Source: Lactobacillus sp. CBA3606 (lineage in GTDB: Bacteria > Bacillota > Bacilli > Lactobacillales > Lactobacillaceae). Taken from it: a stretch of DNA of 64,000 nt. Under the pieces are notes generated by a model, which saw only the letters and a list, made by a program, of their open reading frames with translations, was not told the DNA's origin and searched no databases. This document shows positions 56,419-64,000 of the stretch, in pieces. Both the position numbers and the translations under genes were made by a program. Numbering within the stretch: the first letter of the stretch is position 1; every line of letters begins with the position of its first letter. The DNA lies in assembly GCF_002970935.1 (NCBI RefSeq), contig NZ_CP027194.1, positions 682,001 through 746,000 of the forward strand, given 5' to 3'.

Positions 56419-57444
56419 ATGCAAGAAAAAATTCTATTTGGAACTTATACTAAAAAAACGAGTCAGGGGATTTATCAAGGCACCCTGGACACCACGGCAA
56501 AAACATTAACTAATGATGGCCTCTTAGCCCAAACCGCTAACCCAACTTACTTAGCTTTATCTGCTAAAAATCGGTTATACAGCGTGGCTAAAGACGCTGA
56601 TCAGGGTGGTGTTGCCGCTTGGCAATTAACTGACCAAGGCGCAACTCCTTTAAACACGGTTGTGGCCCCCGGCACGCCGCCTGCTTACGTCGCAGTTGAT
56701 GAAGCTCGCCAATTAGTCTACAGTGCCAACTATCACCAAGGCACCGCTAGTGTCATGTCAATTGCTGAAAATGGTGACTTAACGTTAGTTGACCAGCTGA
56801 CACATACGGGTAATGGGCCCCGGCCAGAACAAGATAGTTCACACATTCACTACACTGATTTAACACCGGACAACCGCCTAGTTGCGATTGACCTGGGTAG
56901 TGATAAAGTCTACGTTTACAACGTAAGTGCCGCTGGTAAGTTAACGGCGCAATCCGTCTTAACGTTAACACCTGGTTTTGGCCCCCGTCACTTAGTCTTC
57001 ACCCCAGATGGCACGCATGCCCTCTTAGCCGGTGAGCTATCCAGTCAAGTCGCCAGTCTAGCTTATGACGCAACTACTGGTCGTTTGACACAATTAGGAA
57101 CGGTTAAAACCATCCCTGAAGATTACACCGACCATAACGGTGCCGCTGCAATTCGCTTAAGTAACGATGGGCATTACCTCTACGTTTCCAATCGCGGTTA
57201 CAATAGTTTAGCTGTTTTTGCAGTTGCAGCTGATGCTAGCCTGACCCTGATTCAAGAAATCAGTACTGAAGGCGATTTTCCGCGTGATTTTGACTTAGAT
57301 GCAACCGAAGCATTCGTGGTCGTCGTCAATCAAAACACTGATAATGCAACGTTATATGAACGTGATTTACACACCGGTAAACTCAGCTTATTGCAAAAAG
57401 ATCTCACCGTTCCCGAAGGCGTTTGCGTTTTATTCGCAAAGTAA
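56419..57444 (+). CDS. pgl: Lactonase family protein (YkgB-type 6-phosphogluconolactonase)
   Basis: A 341-residue seven-bladed beta-propeller of the YkgB/Pgl lactonase family, which hydrolyses 6-phosphogluconolactone in the pentose phosphate route in lactobacilli. It starts MQEKILFGTYTKKTSQGIYQ; typical repeats are NPTYLALSAKNRLYSV, GPRHLVFTPDGTHALL, YLYVSNRGYNSLAVF and FPRDFDLDATEAFVVVVNQN. GAGGAGG lies nine bases before the ATG at 56419; a longer frame is rejected. cutC follows by 16 bases, so they are co-transcribed. Confidence 0.93.
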   Translation: MQEKILFGTYTKKTSQGIYQGTLDTTAKTLTNDGLLAQTANPTYLALSAKNRLYSVAKDADQGGVAAWQLTDQGATPLNTVVAPGTPPAYVAVDEARQLVYSANYHQGTASVMSIAENGDLTLVDQLTHTGNGPRPEQDSSHIHYTDLTPDNRLVAIDLGSDKVYVYNVSAAGKLTAQSVLTLTPGFGPRHLVFTPDGTHALLAGELSSQVASLAYDATTGRLTQLGTVKTIPEDYTDHNGAAAIRLSNDGHYLYVSNRGYNSLAVFAVAADASLTLIQEISTEGDFPRDFDLDATEAFVVVVNQNTDNATLYERDLHTGKLSLLQKDLTVPEGVCVLFAK

Positions 57445-57460
57445 AGGATGATTAACTGAT

Positions 57461-58099
57461 ATGCTATTAAAAGAAGTCGCCCTTGAAAACTATACTAACT
57501 TGCCAGCCGCAATTGCGGCCGGCGCCCAACGGATTGAATTAAATGATAATTTAGCCGTCGGTGGCACCACTGTTAGTCGTGGCGTCATGGCCGAAGCCGC
57601 TAAATACACCCAAGAGCACGGCATCACCTTAATTACGATGATTCGACCACGAGGTGGTAACTTCGTTTATAATGATACCGAACTAAAAATCATGGAAGCC
57701 GATCTCTTACAGGCCCAAGCTTTAGGCGTCGATGGCGTCGCTTTAGGCGCATTAACCGCCGATGGTCACTTAGACACCGAAGCCATGGCCCTATTAATTG
57801 GCGCTGCTGGCGGCATGAGTGTGACTTTCCACATGGCTTTTGATGCCTTAGCGCCTGACCAACAGGCCCCAGCCCTAGAGTGGTTAGTGGCCCATCAAGT
57901 AGACCGCATTTTAACTCATGGTGGTCCTTTGAGCACGCCGATTGAAGCCTGTTTACCAACATTGCAAACGACTTTGAAATTAGCAGCAGGTCGGATTCAA
58001 ATCTTACCTGGCGGTGGTATTACGGCTGCAAATGTCGACCAAATTACAACTGCTTTAAACGTTCCCCAAGCACACGGAACAAAAATTATCATCTATTAG
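57461..58099 (+). CDS. cutC: CutC family protein
   Basis: A 212-residue TIM-barrel protein of the CutC family: MLLKEVALENYTNLPAAIAA, RIELNDNLAVGGTTVSRG, MIRPRGGNFVYNDTE, VTFHMAFDAL and ILPGGGITAANV. The family was linked to copper homeostasis, but the enzyme activity is unsettled. Full length. The second gene of a two-gene unit with the lactonase gene, ended by a strong terminator. Confidence 0.94.
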   Translation: MLLKEVALENYTNLPAAIAAGAQRIELNDNLAVGGTTVSRGVMAEAAKYTQEHGITLITMIRPRGGNFVYNDTELKIMEADLLQAQALGVDGVALGALTADGHLDTEAMALLIGAAGGMSVTFHMAFDALAPDQQAPALEWLVAHQVDRILTHGGPLSTPIEACLPTLQTTLKLAAGRIQILPGGGITAANVDQITTALNVPQAHGTKIIIY

Positions 58100-58147
58100 A
58101 AAAATCGTTTAACGACAACTTGACTAAGCTGTGGTTAAACGATTTTT
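58100..58147. terminator. Bidirectional terminator between cutC and rluD
   Basis: AAAAATCGTTTAAC (58100-58113) pairs perfectly with GTTAAACGATTTTT (58134-58147) around a 20-base loop, with T and A runs on both sides. Confidence 0.88.
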
Positions 58148-59034
58148 TAGTTAGACTGAATTAACTGAGCTAAATCTGCCGGTAACGGCGCAAAAGTGGT
58201 TAACGTCTGCTGAATAAAGGGATCCTCAAATTCTAATTGCATACAATGCAAGGCTTGCCGCTGAATAATTGGCGACCAAGGTCCCTCATATAAGTCATCG
58301 CCGACTAGCGGATGACCGGCAGCCGCAAAATGAATCCGAATTTGATGTGTCCGCCCAGTGTGTAAGCGAACCCGGACAACGGTCATCGTTGGGAGCCGTT
58401 TAACGACCCAATATTCCGTTAACGAGGGCTTCCCGTCCGGCGTAATTGTGCGCTTAATAAATGACCCCGGCGCCCGACCAATCGGTTGATATAACCAACC
58501 ATGGTCAACGGGTAATGTCCCACTAACAACTGCCAAATACATTTTGCGCATCGCATGGGCTTTTAATTGGTGATCAATGACTGAGTGAGCAAAGTGGTGT
58601 TTGGCAAATAAGACAATCCCACTAGTGTCTCGATCGAGACGCGTCGTGATATGCACGACCTCATTATCATAACCATGGGCTTGATAATAGCCTTTAACCC
58701 GATTAGCTAAGGTGTTGTCAGGATACAAGTGGGCTGGCACCGACGCCACTCCTGCCGGTTTATTCACAATCAAATAATCACGATCTTCATATAGCACCGT
58801 AATGGGTAGCGTTGAAACGCCTAGATGGTCATTGCCAACTTCACGTGGTGTCACCATCGTGACCGTCTCGCCACCTGTTAGCATGTGAATCGCTAAAACG
58901 GGCTGCTCATTAACCAAAATGGCGCCCCCATGAAACTTCACCTTTTTGAGCAAACTACGGGTCACCCCATGTTGCGCCAAAATAGTCTTAACCTTAACCG
59001 GTGTCGTCATTTGGTTGATCCAAGTAAACCTCAT
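58147..59034 (-). CDS. rluD: RluA/RluD-type pseudouridine synthase
   Basis: A 295-residue RNA pseudouridine synthase. The catalytic motif is [16 protein letters not shown] near residue 127, with the conserved HxLRxD-like block [27 protein letters not shown] is the second signature. A short N-terminal S4-like segment ([20 protein letters not shown]) precedes it. The ATG at 59034 overlaps the nadK stop (ATGA). Third gene of relQ-nadK-rluD; it corresponds to the B. subtilis yjbO position. The exact U target is not readable. Confidence 0.94.
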   Translation of the reverse strand: MRFTWINQMTTPVKVKTILAQHGVTRSLLKKVKFHGGAILVNEQPVLAIHMLTGGETVTMVTPREVGNDHLGVSTLPITVLYEDRDYLIVNKPAGVASVPAHLYPDNTLANRVKGYYQAHGYDNEVVHITTRLDRDTSGIVLFAKHHFAHSVIDHQLKAHAMRKMYLAVVSGTLPVDHGWLYQPIGRAPGSFIKRTITPDGKPSLTEYWVVKRLPTMTVVRVRLHTGRTHQIRIHFAAAGHPLVGDDLYEGPWSPIIQRQALHCMQLEFEDPFIQQTLTTFAPLPADLAQLIQSN

Positions 59035-59834
59035 TTTTCGTCCAATCCGATGAAGGATGTGCCCACCCGTCGCCAAAAACGATTATGCCGGTGCTGTGCA
59101 AAAGCAATCCGCCGATTTGCAATTGAATACCGAATTTGTTTAATTGGTCGTGGCTGAGTATCCATCTGATCCGCCGTAAAAATAAAATGAGACTGTTGTT
59201 GTGGCTTAATCGTAATCGTTTCATAGGGTGCCACAATGACTGGCGACCCTAACGTTCGAAACACACGATTATTAATTGAGGCAATTTCAGCCATCTGTAA
59301 CGCATCCAAGCGCGGATGAATCACGGCGCCGCCAACTGACTTATTATAAGCTGTTGACCCAGTTGGCGTAGACACACAGAGACCATCGCCTCGAAAGCGT
59401 TCAAACAATTCATCTTGGATAAAGACATCCGCGACCATTGTACTCCCGAGCTTCTTTAAAGTTGACTCGTTCAACGCCAAGTAGTGATCGGTCTCCTCGG
59501 TATCTGCATACGTAATTTCAATTGATAGCAATGGATACGTGACACTTTGACCATTGTCATCCAATAAGCCAGCAACTAATTGATCAATCTCATAATCACG
59601 CCAGTCCGTATAGAAGCCCAAATGTCCCGTATGCACGCCGACAAACCGGACTTGATCAACCATGTTACTGTAGTGATGAAAAGCTGACAAGAGCGTGCCA
59701 TCACCGCCTACCGTTAACACGACGTCTGGTGAGACGTCATCAATTTCAAAGCCGGCTGCGATTAATTTTGTATGTAGTTCTGCTGCTACTTTTTTGGTTT
59801 TTGGATTTGAATTAGCAAATATCGTTACTTTCAT
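59031..59834 (-). CDS. nadK: NAD kinase
   Basis: A 267-residue cytosolic kinase making NADP from NAD. The GGDG motif is in [15 protein letters not shown] near residue 43, and LNESTLK and [17 protein letters not shown] are the other family signatures (NE/D and TPTGSTAY). It starts four bases after relQ and overlaps rluD by four bases. Confidence 0.97.
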   Translation of the reverse strand: MKVTIFANSNPKTKKVAAELHTKLIAAGFEIDDVSPDVVLTVGGDGTLLSAFHHYSNMVDQVRFVGVHTGHLGFYTDWRDYEIDQLVAGLLDDNGQSVTYPLLSIEITYADTEETDHYLALNESTLKKLGSTMVADVFIQDELFERFRGDGLCVSTPTGSTAYNKSVGGAVIHPRLDALQMAEIASINNRVFRTLGSPVIVAPYETITIKPQQQSHFIFTADQMDTQPRPIKQIRYSIANRRIAFAQHRHNRFWRRVGTSFIGLDEK

Positions 59835-59837
59835 GAC

Positions 59838-60497
59838 TTATTGATCTTCCTTTGTCGGTGTGGGCGCTTCACTTGTAGGCGTCCCTTTGCCGTATGAGAA
59901 TAAGCTCTGTGCTTCTTGAATTTCTTCCCTAATTTCAGACATTTCTTTATCTAAACTAAAAGCTGCTTCTGCCGCCCGCTGTAAGCGTTGGCTGAGACTT
60001 TCTGGAAAATCACCTTGATACTTATAATTCAAAGAGTGTTCAATCGTGGCCCAAAAATTCATTGCCAAAGTGCGCACTTGAATTTCTGCTAAGATTTTCT
60101 TTTCGCCGCCCACCATTTGGACCGGATATTCAATCACGATATGATAAGAACGATAACCAGATGGCTTTTCATTACTAATATAATCACGCTCTTCTAGAAT
60201 CGTCATATCCGTGCGCTTCCGCAATAAATCCACCACTTGATAGATATCCTCGACAAACTGGCACATGATTCGCAGACCAGCGATATCCTGCATATCTTGT
60301 TCTAATCGATCCTCTTGAACCTTGCGCCGCACCACTTTTTCCTTGATACTGTCAATGGGCTTCACCCGTCCCGTCACAAACTCAATGGGTTCATGTTGGT
60401 TTAAGTCCCGAAATTGTTTCCGCATTCCACGTAACTTAACTTTTAACTCATCCACAGCTTGCTGATAAGGCAATAAAAAATGGTTCCAGTCTTCCAT
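59838..60497 (-). CDS. relQ: Small alarmone synthetase RelQ (YjbM)
   Basis: A 219-residue single-domain RelA/SpoT synthetase making (p)ppGpp in a tetramer. Motifs: EFVTGRVKPIDSIKEKV (ATP loop), QDIAGLRIMCQFVEDIY, GYRSYHIVIEYP (G-loop region with the substrate Tyr) and EIQVRTLAMNFWATIEHSLN. It has no hydrolase, TGS or ACT domain. First gene of relQ-nadK-rluD; GGAGGTG lies before the ATG. Confidence 0.96.
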   Translation of the reverse strand: MEDWNHFLLPYQQAVDELKVKLRGMRKQFRDLNQHEPIEFVTGRVKPIDSIKEKVVRRKVQEDRLEQDMQDIAGLRIMCQFVEDIYQVVDLLRKRTDMTILEERDYISNEKPSGYRSYHIVIEYPVQMVGGEKKILAEIQVRTLAMNFWATIEHSLNYKYQGDFPESLSQRLQRAAEAAFSLDKEMSEIREEIQEAQSLFSYGKGTPTSEAPTPTKEDQ

Positions 60498-60795
60498 TGT
60501 GGCACCTCCGTTTAAAAACTATACCTATAAAATTCTACCATAATTTCGCAGAATAAAAAGCGCAGGCTTCCCAGTTTAATAATTGATTGCAACAACCTTA
60601 CAAACCCATTAGTCAAGAGCAAATTACTTTACGAATCACTTAAATCGGTGCATGATGACAGTCGAAGGTTTATTTTAAGTTACGATTTAGCTGAACTTAG
60701 TATAAAAAAATTATGAAATTTAAGGCTTGCAAATACCCTGGTTCATTTGGTATTCTGCACTATGACGCGAAAAGCGAAAATGGAGGAATTATGAC
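60498..60795 (+). promoter_or_regulatory. Divergent promoter region of relQ and spxH
   Basis: This 298-base gap contains no gene. For spxH, TTGCAA (60727-60732) and TATTCT (60751-60756) are spaced by 18 bases, about 40 bases before the GTG start. No convincing promoter boxes or hairpin are seen for relQ. Confidence 0.5.
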
Positions 60796-61428
60796 GTGTT
60801 AGAAGTGTATTTATTTGTAAATCCATTGGCAACTCAATGTGTCCGTGATGAAAAAAATGTTTTACGGTTAGCCAACGATTCGGATAAACAAATTCGATTT
60901 CAATTCATCCCCTTACTAAATATCAACGTGGTGCAAAAAGCGCTTAAAAGTCAGGGAATTCAAACCGCTGACTGGCAAGCTCAAAATCAGCAATCACAGA
61001 CGTTATACCGGGTCATCTTGGATTATAAAGCCGCTCTTTTTCAAGGTAAAAAACGGGGTCGCAACTTTTTAATTGCCCTCCAAGATGCCATGTTAAAAAC
61101 GGGACAACGTTATTCGGAAAGTTTGGTGCAGTCAGTTGCCGAACAATGTCAAATTGATCTCGATATGTTTATGGAAGATCGTAATGGCCGCTTAGCAAAA
61201 CAGGCTTTTCATGCCGATCAACGCTTAGCTTCCGAGATGAATATTACTGAAGCTTCATCCGCAGTGGTCTTCGACTGTGATCAGTATGATTATGGGGTTT
61301 TATTGGAACAATTTAACTACACAACCTTGTTTAATTTAGTTAACGGTCGTTTAGATCCATTTAACGACTTAGCCCATCAACAAGCGGGCTGTACTGATTT
61401 AGATGCAACGCAATTACACGTGTTATAA
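60796..61428 (+). CDS. spxH: SpxH/YjbH-type ClpP adaptor (DsbA-like fold)
   Basis: A 210-residue thioredoxin/DsbA-like protein. In B. subtilis YjbH (SpxH) binds Spx and delivers it to ClpXP. The N-terminal beta-strand MLEVYLFVNPLATQC is where oxidoreductase relatives carry CxxC; here only one cysteine remains, so a redox role is unlikely. The helical insertion and the Asp-rich region FDCDQYDYGVLLEQF are typical of the family. GTG at 60796 after TGGAGGAA. Its place between coiA-pepF and relQ is conserved in Bacilli. Confidence 0.88.
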   Translation: MLEVYLFVNPLATQCVRDEKNVLRLANDSDKQIRFQFIPLLNINVVQKALKSQGIQTADWQAQNQQSQTLYRVILDYKAALFQGKKRGRNFLIALQDAMLKTGQRYSESLVQSVAEQCQIDLDMFMEDRNGRLAKQAFHADQRLASEMNITEASSAVVFDCDQYDYGVLLEQFNYTTLFNLVNGRLDPFNDLAHQQAGCTDLDATQLHVL

Positions 61429-61451
61429 CCTGCTCAGTTATTGCAATTATT

Positions 61452-61500
61452 AGCCATACTAAAAGACCTAGGACATTGTTCTAGGCCTTTTAGTATGGCT
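61452..61500. terminator. Hairpin between convergent spxH and pepF
   Basis: A 20-bp near-perfect stem, 61452-61471 with 61481-61500, touches the pepF stop codon. On the plus strand TTT follows; the T runs are short, so termination is probable but not certain. Confidence 0.7.
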
Positions 61501-63309
61501 TTAATGCTTAATGAGTTGTTCAAATTCAGTTAATCGTTGTTCAAAAACAGTAAAGGCGGCGGTTAAATACGTCGATTTTGTCATATCCACGCCCGCATTG
61601 CGCATCACATCAATTGGAAACTCGGAGGAACCAGCCTTCAAATACCCCAGATACGCCTTAACCGCGCCTGGTTCATTGGTAGAAATCTTTTGAGCCAACG
61701 TTGAAGCTGCGGCAAAACCAGTCGCATATTGATAAACATAATAATTGTAATAGAAATGTGGAATTCGTGCCCACTCATCCGCAATTTGAGGATCACTAAC
61801 CACTGCATCGCCATAATAGCGTTGATTGAGCTTCAGATAATGCGCTGAAAGTCGGTCAGCTGTTAAGGCTTGACCGGCAGCTGCTTGTTCATGTAACCAC
61901 TGCTCAAATTCAGCGAATTGTGTTTGGCGGAACAAGGTCCCCTTAAAACCATCCAAATAATAATTAAGCACGTAAGCCCGAACTTTAGGATCAGTCTCAT
62001 GCGCTAACAAATAATTGGTCAGCAAGTTTTCATTCGTCGTGGAAGCAATTTCAGCCACGAAGATGGCATAATCGCCATACTGATAGGGTTGGTGGTGGGT
62101 CGTAAAGTATGAATGCATACTATGACCCATTTCATGGACCAACGTATATAAATTATCGATGTTGTCTTGCCAATTCAATAAAATATATGGCGCCGTATCA
62201 TACATCCCTGACGAATAGGCCCCACTTCGTTTACCCTGATTCTCCACAACGTCAATCCAGCGCGAATTAAAGGCCGTTTTAACCGCTTTTAAGTAATCAG
62301 GTCCCAGAACTTTTAATGCCTTTAAGACAGTCGCTTGAGCCTGCTCATACGTATACGTCAATTCTGGTTGTCCCGTTAACGGCGTATATAAGTCATACAT
62401 ATGCAACTCGTCAACATTAAGGATTGATTTTCGGAGAGCAACATAGCGATGGAGTAAGTCTAAGTGATCATCAACCGTCGTGACCAACGTGTCATAAACC
62501 TGGGTTGGAATCTGATTTGCACTTAAAGCTGCGGTCCGTGCATCCGGATAGTGATGCGCTTGGGCCACAAAATTATGCACTTTCACTTGACTAGCCAAAG
62601 TAGTGGCCAACGTCCGCCGAAATTGAGAATAAACTTGATATAATGCCGTAAAGGCTTCGCGACGAACAGCCGGTTTAACCGATTCCAGCAAAACACCATA
62701 AACCCCCTGTGATAACTTAACGGGATTGCCTTGCTCATCATTAACAACCGGAAATTCAAAATCCGCATTATTCAAAACGCCAAAAGTTTTTTCAGAAGCC
62801 GCAAAGATATCACCGGCCCCCGCTAAAAGTGATTCTTCAGCGGTGGATAAGACATGCCCTTTTTGTAACCGCACGGTATCTAATAAGTGGCGATAATCAC
62901 GCAAGGCGACGTTCTCATCCAAATACGTGTCTAATTGTGCTGGCGTCAACGTCAAAATGGCAGGTTCAAACCAAGCAGTCGCTGCTGAAACTTGAGCCGT
63001 TAAGTTCCCTGCTTGATCATCTAATGCTTGATTTTGACTATTACCAGTATCTTGATCACTCTTTAAGCTTGCATAAACGGCGACCTTTTCTAAGCGCCGA
63101 TACAAGTCTAAAATACCTTGAACCCCTGCTAAGACGGTTGTTGCTGAATCTGTAAAATGTTCAGCTAAGGCTGAAACCGTCGGCAAAGCCGCTTGAATTT
63201 GTTTAACATCCGCATCATAAGCGGCTTGGTCTGCATAAATAGGCGTTAAATCCCAGGTCAGTTGCGTCGGGACGGCTGACCGCGTTGGTAGGTGCTTGGT
63301 TGCTACCAT
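61501..63309 (-). CDS. pepF: Oligoendopeptidase F
   Basis: A 602-residue cytosolic M3B zinc metallopeptidase that cleaves medium peptides. The HExxH zinc site is HEMGH at residues 392-396, followed about 25 residues later by EIASTTNENLL, which gives the third ligand Glu. RSGAYSSGMYDTAPYILLNW precedes it, as in all PepF. Full length. GGAGG is found before the ATG at 63309. Same orientation as coiA upstream. Confidence 0.97.
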   Translation of the reverse strand: MVATKHLPTRSAVPTQLTWDLTPIYADQAAYDADVKQIQAALPTVSALAEHFTDSATTVLAGVQGILDLYRRLEKVAVYASLKSDQDTGNSQNQALDDQAGNLTAQVSAATAWFEPAILTLTPAQLDTYLDENVALRDYRHLLDTVRLQKGHVLSTAEESLLAGAGDIFAASEKTFGVLNNADFEFPVVNDEQGNPVKLSQGVYGVLLESVKPAVRREAFTALYQVYSQFRRTLATTLASQVKVHNFVAQAHHYPDARTAALSANQIPTQVYDTLVTTVDDHLDLLHRYVALRKSILNVDELHMYDLYTPLTGQPELTYTYEQAQATVLKALKVLGPDYLKAVKTAFNSRWIDVVENQGKRSGAYSSGMYDTAPYILLNWQDNIDNLYTLVHEMGHSMHSYFTTHHQPYQYGDYAIFVAEIASTTNENLLTNYLLAHETDPKVRAYVLNYYLDGFKGTLFRQTQFAEFEQWLHEQAAAGQALTADRLSAHYLKLNQRYYGDAVVSDPQIADEWARIPHFYYNYYVYQYATGFAAASTLAQKISTNEPGAVKAYLGYLKAGSSEFPIDVMRNAGVDMTKSTYLTAAFTVFEQRLTEFEQLIKH

Positions 63310-63381
63310 ATGTTAGTCCCTCCAATTAAATTGATATAATTTAGATTAACACAAAATCCTACCAACATTGGCTTACTTGTT

Positions 63382-64000
63382 TCACTTTTCGTGGGGCTGC
63401 CACTTAAGTTGCGCTGGATTTAAGCGCCAGTCAGCCCCAACTGGTTCAATCACTTTGGCTTGCTTTAACTCATGCACAACGGCAATAATTAGCTGACGAG
63501 CTAAATCATTTTTAGTAGGTAAACATGACCTTAAGGCCAATAAAGGCTGTAAAGTCGTCCAAATAACCGTGGTTAATTGAACCATCCTAAGGACCAGCGG
63601 TTGCTGACGTAATTGGATAAAGAGTTGTAAATACCAGACAAGATAAGTCGTCCGTAAAATTGGCGGTTTCGCACTTACCGGCACGACCCAAGCTGGCAGT
63701 TGACTCAGCGTTCCGCCTTGCGTATAGCAAATTTTTTGTAACTTAACGGCGGCGGCTTGATGCGTTAAACGGCCTAGTGTCAAGCGCTGTTGATACGTTT
63801 GGTAACGGGTTGCAACTTGCATTGGGGCAACCAAGACCGGTTGGTAAGCTAACAGACCTAACACCGATGTCGTTTTAGCCAATACTAGCTGGCGTTGATA
63901 CGTCAACGGCTCCCCATCATACGTGGCTATATTCAATACTAATAATAGCCCATTAAGATTGACCTGCCAAAAGGCCAAGTAACAGCCCCATTGCTGATTA
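63382..64000 (-). CDS. coiA: CoiA-like competence protein (partial, C-terminal part)
   Basis: The frame is open to the window edge, so the start is missing. The visible 205 residues resemble the central and C-terminal part of CoiA, which stabilises RecA-bound incoming DNA during transformation: a block LQKICYTQGGTLSQLPAWVV (CoiA has a C-Y-x-x-G-x-x-L-x-x-x-P-W/A pattern) and then YLVWYLQLFIQLRQQPLVLR. The N-terminal nuclease-like domain lies outside. The gene order coiA-pepF followed by spxH supports the call. Confidence 0.75.
   Translation of the reverse strand, partial: NQQWGCYLAFWQVNLNGLLLVLNIATYDGEPLTYQRQLVLAKTTSVLGLLAYQPVLVAPMQVATRYQTYQQRLTLGRLTHQAAAVKLQKICYTQGGTLSQLPAWVVPVSAKPPILRTTYLVWYLQLFIQLRQQPLVLRMVQLTTVIWTTLQPLLALRSCLPTKNDLARQLIIAVVHELKQAKVIEPVGADWRLNPAQLKWQPHEK

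Noticed and set aside
61452-61500. Long inverted repeat as a possible IS or integration end
   Set aside because: It lies between two convergent genes directly after a stop codon, with no flanking duplication; a terminator explains it.

Overview
The window is a chromosomal segment of a low-to-moderate GC Firmicute, most likely a member of the Lactobacillaceae. The support is a complete division and cell wall (dcw) cluster in Bacilli order (mraZ to divIVA-ileS), AGGAGG-type ribosome binding sites with many TTG/GTG starts, a ribose operon of the rbsR-rbsK-rbsD-rbsU type, a sorbitol PTS operon in the order known for lactobacilli (dehydrogenase, PRD regulator, GutM, IIC, IIB, IIA), an NlpC/P60 hydrolase with a Ser-rich linker, small lactobacillus proteins (DUF4044, DUF1831 types), and the coiA-pepF-spxH-relQ-nadK-rluD neighbourhood. 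A diaminopimelate epimerase suggests a DAP-type wall or lysine synthesis. The species cannot be fixed from the sequence alone.

Layout. 1-1.5 kb: end of an RNase J gene, a diacylglycerol-kinase-like lipid kinase and a 67-residue protein. 1.6-3.3 kb: secreted LysM-NlpC/P60 hydrolase. 3.5-4.9 kb: decayed transporter genes. 5-8.5 kb: ribose operon with a double palindromic operator, followed by prs (PRPP synthase). 9.6-13.5 kb: recD2, a TPR protein and a phosphoglycerate-mutase-like phosphatase. 13.6-15.7 kb: Ktr potassium uptake pair. 15.8-20.2 kb: tRNA 2-thiouridine set (cysteine desulfurase, DUF1831, mnmA), then Nudix, a small membrane protein and mtnN. 20.3-24.6 kb: dapF and ileS with a T-box leader. 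24.6-38.1 kb: the dcw cluster on the minus strand, headed by mraZ and a triple-repeat MraZ-box candidate. 38.2-39.9 kb: a small membrane protein, a CorA transporter and a 40-residue DUF4044 protein. 39.9-45.2 kb: sorbitol (gut/srl) operon with a cre site. 45.3-50.6 kb: ftsK/spoIIIE, trmL, a NAD(P)-binding protein and brnQ. 50.6-52.5 kb: an IS1182-family insertion sequence. 52.5-58.1 kb: rlmA, zinc-independent S14 (rpsN2) with a Zur-box candidate, membrane proteins, an orphan IIA-Gut, a lactonase and cutC. 58.1-64 kb: rluD-nadK-relQ, spxH, pepF and the end of coiA.

Gene teamwork: RbsU, RbsD and RbsK bring in ribose and make ribose-5-phosphate, which Prs next door turns into PRPP. IscS-type desulfurase and MnmA thiolate tRNA wobble uridine. 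RsmH, FtsL, PBP2, MraY, MurD, MurG, DivIB, FtsA, FtsZ, SepF, YlmH and DivIVA build the septum. RelQ, NadK and RluD form one overlapping operon divergent from spxH.

I see no rRNA, tRNA, CRISPR array, prophage, toxin-antitoxin or recognisable defence system. Nearly everything is core genome. The observations most worth checking are regulatory (MraZ boxes, Zur box, ribose operator), the two IIA-Gut proteins that each have a single histidine, the IS with a hairpin inside each end, and the decayed transporter pair.
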